From CAZKYP01 sp964556885 (GTDB taxonomy: Bacteria; Planctomycetota; Phycisphaerae; Sedimentisphaerales; Anaerobacaceae): a stretch of DNA of 18,284 nt. The notes beneath the pieces are model-generated. The model was not told the DNA's origin, made no database searches, and saw only the letters and a program-made list of their open reading frames with translations. This document shows, in pieces, positions 15,557 through 18,284 of the stretch; the first letter of the stretch is position 1, and each line of letters begins with the position of its first letter. Position numbers and translations under genes: made by a program. The stretch covers positions 1-18,284 of the forward strand of contig CAZKYP010000055.1 in NCBI GenBank assembly GCA_964556885.1, written 5' to 3'.

Positions 15557-16150
15557 ATGAACACTTTTTGGCTGAAAATAGCGGCAGGAGCGGTCGGGCT
15601 TGTCGTAATTATTGTGCTGATAGGTACGTTTACCTCGAAGGACTCGAAGCAATCGGAGCCGAAGCAACCTGAGAAGACATTCTATGATCAGGTCGAAGAA
15701 GACAAGGAAAAATACCTGACAGAGCCCAAGCCGCAGGTAACTCAGGAACAAATACCGGCAACGCAACGACCGGCGGAAAATAATACGGAGGCCGCACCGG
15801 TTCAACCGACCCAAACGCCGGTTGAACCACCGAAGCCGGTTACGCTTTATTTCAAAAAGCTTCCCGAAATAGATGATATCGAAGCTCAAAGATTGCTGAA
15901 TGTAGCAGTTCCCGGCCGCAGTATCGGCAGGTTGCCGATGACCGGTTATAATCTTATGGTGCCGAATTGCCGGGAGATTATTAAAAGATGGCCGGATAGC
16001 TGGTATGCTTACAGGGCAAAACAAATGTTTAACGATTTGCCGCCGCGGTATCAAACGCAATATAATATTACCGAGCATGAGAAGGACCTCAGTATGTATT
16101 CTAAACAAAGACCCGGTACAGAACCTTATACCATGGAAGGAACCCGTTAA
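15557..16150 (+). CDS. Hypothetical one-pass membrane protein
   Basis: A 197-residue protein I do not recognise. Residues 8-26 are a hydrophobic anchor (IAAGAVGLVVIIVLIGTF) after a short N-terminus, with no clear cleavage site. Residues 28-95 are rich in Pro, Gln, Glu, Lys and Thr and probably a flexible linker. The C-terminal 100 residues form the likely folded part (TLYFKKLPEIDDIEAQRLLN; IIKRWPDSWYAYRAKQMFND), suggesting a helical periplasmic domain. AGGA sits 6 nt before the ATG. Its TAA is followed at once by the ATG of thymidylate synthase, so the two are probably translated from one message, although no functional link between them is evident. Confidence 0.8.
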   Translation: MNTFWLKIAAGAVGLVVIIVLIGTFTSKDSKQSEPKQPEKTFYDQVEEDKEKYLTEPKPQVTQEQIPATQRPAENNTEAAPVQPTQTPVEPPKPVTLYFKKLPEIDDIEAQRLLNVAVPGRSIGRLPMTGYNLMVPNCREIIKRWPDSWYAYRAKQMFNDLPPRYQTQYNITEHEKDLSMYSKQRPGTEPYTMEGTR

Positions 16151-17041
16151 ATGGATGCGACTATGTCTTCTGTCAATATACCTGTGATTTCGATAACTGC
16201 CGACTGTTTGCCGCAAGCCTGGGAAAAGGCCGTCCTGGCGGTATGGGATGAAGGTCTGGAGATCAGGACTCAGTATGATAAGCCGCAGGATCCGCCCAGC
16301 AAGGATGCAACCGTCATGATTACAGTCGCGGATCCATTCAGTGAGCCTCGGATTCATAAAAATTTCCCGGGCGGACCCGAGGAGCTCGAATCCTATCGGC
16401 AGGAGGTCGTGAACGGGATTCACGACCACTGGATCGACCCAGCCGCAGGCAAGTGGACCTATACGTATCACGAGCGGCTGTTTTCATATTGTCCGGTCGA
16501 AGAAATTCGCAACGCCAAATCGCCCAAGCCGTTCAAAAAAGTCGACCAGATTCAGTATATTATCGATTATCTTTCGCGGGCGGGGCACAGCAGAAGGGCA
16601 CAGGCGATAACCTGGATGCCTACGGCCGATCCTAAAACAGACGACCCGCCGTGTCTTCAGAGGGTATGGTGCCGGCTGCTGTCAAACGAAGCGGGTGAAT
16701 GGACGCTCAATATGAATACGCACTGGCGCAGCAGGGACCTGTACAAGGCGTGGTTTATGAATGTCTACGCCCTGACCGACCTTCAAAAGAAAATCGCGGA
16801 TTCGATAGCTGAAAAAAGAGGCGAGCCGGTGAAGGTCGGCAGATATGTCGATATCAGCGATTCATTGCATATCTATGGCAGCTACTTCAATGAAGTTGAA
16901 CCGGAGATTGAGAAGATGCGCCGCAGTCCGTTCACGGAGCGTTCCTGGCAAAGTACACATCCCGCATTTGAAATGATGACGACCGAGGCAAGAGAAAGAC
17001 TTGCTCAGGACCCCGACTGGTACGCCAGAGCGAAAGGATAG
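16151..17041 (+). CDS. thyA: Thymidylate synthase, archaeal-like type
   Basis: Methylates dUMP to dTMP with methylenetetrahydrofolate. The 296-residue protein keeps the ThyA catalytic set in a divergent background: SRR (147-149) at the phosphate-binding arginines, DPPCLQRVWC with the nucleophile Cys168, HWRSRD (191-196) at the second phosphate arginine and serine, Asn204 eleven residues after Arg193 as in E. coli (Arg166/Asn177), and DSLHIYGSY with His240 and Tyr242. The Asn favours dUMP over dCMP. The N-terminal part (AWEKAVLAVWDEGLEI, PFSEPRIHKNFPGG, HDHWIDPAAGKWTYTYHERLF) is not that of the E. coli enzyme and, from memory, resembles thymidylate synthases of archaea and some deep-branching bacteria. 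ATG 16151 abuts the upstream stop; ATG 16163 is also possible. Confidence 0.9.
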   Translation: MDATMSSVNIPVISITADCLPQAWEKAVLAVWDEGLEIRTQYDKPQDPPSKDATVMITVADPFSEPRIHKNFPGGPEELESYRQEVVNGIHDHWIDPAAGKWTYTYHERLFSYCPVEEIRNAKSPKPFKKVDQIQYIIDYLSRAGHSRRAQAITWMPTADPKTDDPPCLQRVWCRLLSNEAGEWTLNMNTHWRSRDLYKAWFMNVYALTDLQKKIADSIAEKRGEPVKVGRYVDISDSLHIYGSYFNEVEPEIEKMRRSPFTERSWQSTHPAFEMMTTEARERLAQDPDWYARAKG

Positions 17042-17111
17042 GTCTTTAAAACATAATGATAATCTTAAATCGAACAATCAGATTTTTGATAAATATAACG
17101 AAGGATGTGTC

Positions 17112-17969
17112 ATGTCGTTGATAGTAAATGGTGAAAAGATTAAAGATACAGCGGTCCAGCGGGAGGCGGAGCGTTTAAGGCCGGAGTATGAAAAGGCTTT
17201 TGCCGATCTGGACCCCCGGGAGCGGGAAGCTCAATTGGTTGAGTGGTCCCAGGAAAATCTTGTCGAAAGAACTTTACTGAATCAGGAAGCGGAAAAAACC
17301 ATCAAGAAAATACCGAATGCGAAAGTCGAAGCTGCCCTTAACAGATTAAGAAAACAGTATGGCGATCCGAAGAAACTTTATAAAGAATTTGATGTCGATA
17401 ACGAGGAAAAGGTAAAAGAAAAAATTGGGCTTATGATGAAGGTCGAGCAGATACTCAAGCAGACAACTGAAAGTTTGCCGAAGCCTTCGCTGGATGATAT
17501 GCAGCGTTATTACGAAGAAAATATCGGGCAATTCAGATCGACCGAGCGAGTCAGGGCGGCCCATATAGTCAAGTATATCGACTGGCGTACGAATGAGCAG
17601 GAAGCTTTTCAAAGGATAAAACAGGCACACGACGAATTGAATAACGGCATAACTTTCGAAGAGGTAATCGACCAGTATATGGATCGTGTTGACAGCGGCG
17701 GCGACCTGGGTTTTATCTCCAGGGGCCAGACGGTTGAGGAATTCGAGGATGTTGTTTTTAACATGGGCGTCGGTCAGGTGAGCTATGTCTTTCGAACACG
17801 TTTCGGATTTCATATCGCTAAAGTATATGACAGGGAGCCGGAATGTGTTATTGGCTTTGAGGAAGTTCAAGACCGGATAAAGGATGTACTTAGTGAACGA
17901 TTGCGAGAAGATGCTATTGTGGATTTGATAGACCGGTTGAAAAGCAGGGCTGAAATAATGGAAGTTTAG
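17112..17969 (+). CDS. Parvulin-type peptidyl-prolyl isomerase without signal peptide
   Basis: A 285-residue protein. Residues 1-130 are highly charged and helical, like the chaperone part of SurA/PpiD-type proteins. Residues 147-238 form the parvulin (PpiC) domain: VRAAHIVKYI, GITFEEVIDQYMD, SGGDLGFISRGQTVEEFEDV and VFRTRFGFHIAKVYD, with the GGDLG and FGFHI family signatures. It should catalyse cis-trans isomerisation at prolyl bonds and may chaperone proteins. It has no signal peptide or membrane segment with ATG 17112, which has AAGGA 7 nt upstream; the longer open frame from 17001 adds only polar residues, so a cytoplasmic site is likely, unusual for this layout. It follows thyA by 70 nt on the same strand. 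Confidence 0.9.
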   Translation: MSLIVNGEKIKDTAVQREAERLRPEYEKAFADLDPREREAQLVEWSQENLVERTLLNQEAEKTIKKIPNAKVEAALNRLRKQYGDPKKLYKEFDVDNEEKVKEKIGLMMKVEQILKQTTESLPKPSLDDMQRYYEENIGQFRSTERVRAAHIVKYIDWRTNEQEAFQRIKQAHDELNNGITFEEVIDQYMDRVDSGGDLGFISRGQTVEEFEDVVFNMGVGQVSYVFRTRFGFHIAKVYDREPECVIGFEEVQDRIKDVLSERLREDAIVDLIDRLKSRAEIMEV

Positions 17970-17997
17970 CAGGTCTCGTTATTGCTAATTATGTCCG

Positions 17998-18016
17998 AAA
18001 ACAAGGCTTGTTTTTG
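17998..18016 (+). terminator. Possible weak terminator after the isomerase gene
   Basis: AAAACA-AGGCT-TGTTTTT can form a short AT-rich stem 28 nt after the stop codon, running into a T-rich stretch. The stem is weak, so this is tentative. Confidence 0.35.
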
Positions 18017-18074
18017 TTGTTTATTGCGGCTCTTATCGGTTTATAAAAAAAGAAAAAAAAGTAACAGGCTCGGT

Positions 18075-18103
18075 TTGGCAACGGCGGATTTATGTATTAT
18101 ACT
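18075..18103 (+). promoter_or_regulatory. Near-consensus promoter of the small RNA gene
   Basis: TTGGCA (18075-18080) and TATACT (18098-18103) are separated by exactly 17 nt. No open reading frame follows; transcription should start at about 18110-18112, just ahead of the structured region. Confidence 0.7.
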
Positions 18104-18109
18104 TTTAAT

Positions 18110-18240
18110 GTAGCACCGAGAAAGAAGCAAAAAAACGATGCTTTCGCAGGATGCGAGGGCTTAGTACCAGACCTGAGGGGGGGTTGTATAAGTTTCTTTC
18201 CGAGTTGGCCTCTGCGTGTCCTGCGCAGAGGCTTTTTTTA
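18110..18240 (+). ncRNA. Putative structured small RNA of unknown family
   Basis: About 130 nt between a strong promoter and a strong terminator, with no convincing coding frame. I can draw a closing stem GAAAGAAGC (18120-18128) with GTTTCTTTC (18192-18200), nine pairs including one G-U. It encloses a nine-pair hairpin GCTTTCGCA-GGA-TGCGAGGGC (18140-18160) and a third arm ACC...GGT around 18166-18184, so a three-way junction. The terminator stem follows. I compared it from memory with SRP RNA, 6S RNA, cyclic-di-GMP, TPP, SAM, cobalamin, purine and glycine elements and found no match. It could be a trans-acting small RNA, or a leader whose downstream gene was separated by the intron that starts at 18241. 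Confidence 0.55.
18208..18239 (+). terminator. Strong intrinsic terminator
   Basis: A perfect 9-bp stem GCCTCTGCG / CGCAGAGGC with a 7-nt loop (TGTCCTG), followed by seven T. It ends the small RNA and is the insertion target of the group II intron beginning at 18241. Confidence 0.9.
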
Positions 18241-18284
18241 GTGCGCCGGGCATGGTGTGATGCTTGTGGGGTGTAAGTCCCCTG
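18241..18284 (+). mobile_element. 5' end of a group II intron (class C-like), cut by window edge
   Basis: Begins with GTGCG, the bacterial group II 5' consensus (GUGYG), and continues GCCGGGCATGG, then the small hairpin GGGG-TGTAAGT-CCCC. From memory this order matches the start of domain I in class IIC introns such as that of Oceanobacillus iheyensis (GUGUGCCCGGCAUGGGUG, then a GGG...CCC hairpin). Its position directly after a terminator T-run is the known target preference of class C. Only 44 nt are in the window; the rest of the ribozyme and any intron-encoded reverse transcriptase would lie to the right. Group II introns splice themselves from RNA and move by reverse transcription into DNA. 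Confidence 0.8.

Noticed and set aside
15503..16471. 322-codon open frame on the minus strand
   Set aside because: It runs antisense across the membrane protein and thymidylate synthase genes, whose motifs and ribosome site are convincing. Arg/Leu/Ile-rich translation without domain features.
17001..17111. Longer start for the prolyl isomerase overlapping thyA
   Set aside because: It adds 37 polar, low-complexity residues; ATG 17112 has AAGGA at the right distance and begins at the conserved domain.
18110..18207. Cyclic-di-GMP (GEMM) or other known riboswitch
   Set aside because: The conserved GEMM core CGCAAAGCC and the tetraloop-receptor arrangement are absent, and I found no match to the TPP, SAM, cobalamin, purine or glycine cores.
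1..18284. CRISPR arrays, tRNA genes, rRNA genes, insertion sequences
   Set aside because: No regularly spaced direct repeats, no tRNA cloverleaf signatures, no rRNA segments and no transposase-like frames were found. The only mobile element seen is the group II intron start at the right edge.

Overview
The window looks like chromosomal DNA of a planctomycete-type bacterium, most likely class Phycisphaerae. This is inferred from gene content and not from a marker gene. The clues are a tandem set of prepilin-type proteins with an H-X9-DG-like tail, a large secreted S55-peptidase-domain protein, a beta-propeller exported protein, an archaeal-like thymidylate synthase, and a balanced base composition with AT-rich intergenic stretches.

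Layout. At 1-1869 (minus) are a membrane-anchored TPR-like protein and, overlapping its end, an RluA-family pseudouridine synthase cut by the left edge. A divergent region with a good promoter (1982-2010) leads into two plus-strand exported proteins: an S55 (SpoIVB-like) domain protein at 2042-3940 and a beta-propeller protein at 4041-6344. An AT-rich palindromic element (6361-6430) precedes the alpha subunit of a class I fumarate hydratase (6466-7329); no beta subunit lies beside it. From 7349 to 12617 the minus strand carries five intact prepilin-like genes in two subfamilies (three plus two) and the decayed 3' end of a sixth (10168-10473). No secretion or pilus assembly gene is among them. 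Further right on the minus strand is a compact housekeeping run: riboflavin synthase (ribE), 4-hydroxythreonine-4-phosphate dehydrogenase (pdxA) and 16S rRNA dimethyltransferase (rsmA). From 15557 the plus strand carries a one-pass membrane protein, thymidylate synthase starting immediately after its stop codon, and a parvulin-type prolyl isomerase without a signal peptide.

The right end is the least ordinary part. At 18075-18240 there is a near-consensus promoter, about 130 nt of foldable non-coding sequence and a strong intrinsic terminator: a free-standing small RNA gene that I could not assign to a family. Exactly at the end of the terminator T-run, at 18241, begins a sequence with the 5' end typical of a group II intron (GTGCG, then a class C-like domain I start). 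This is the insertion habit known for group IIC introns. The intron continues past the window.

Working relationships: ribE, pdxA and rsmA are probably one transcript. The membrane protein and thyA are probably translationally coupled. The prepilin genes have their own promoter-like signals and appear to be an array of duplicated, separately transcribed surface or secretion pseudopilins that would need assembly machinery encoded elsewhere.
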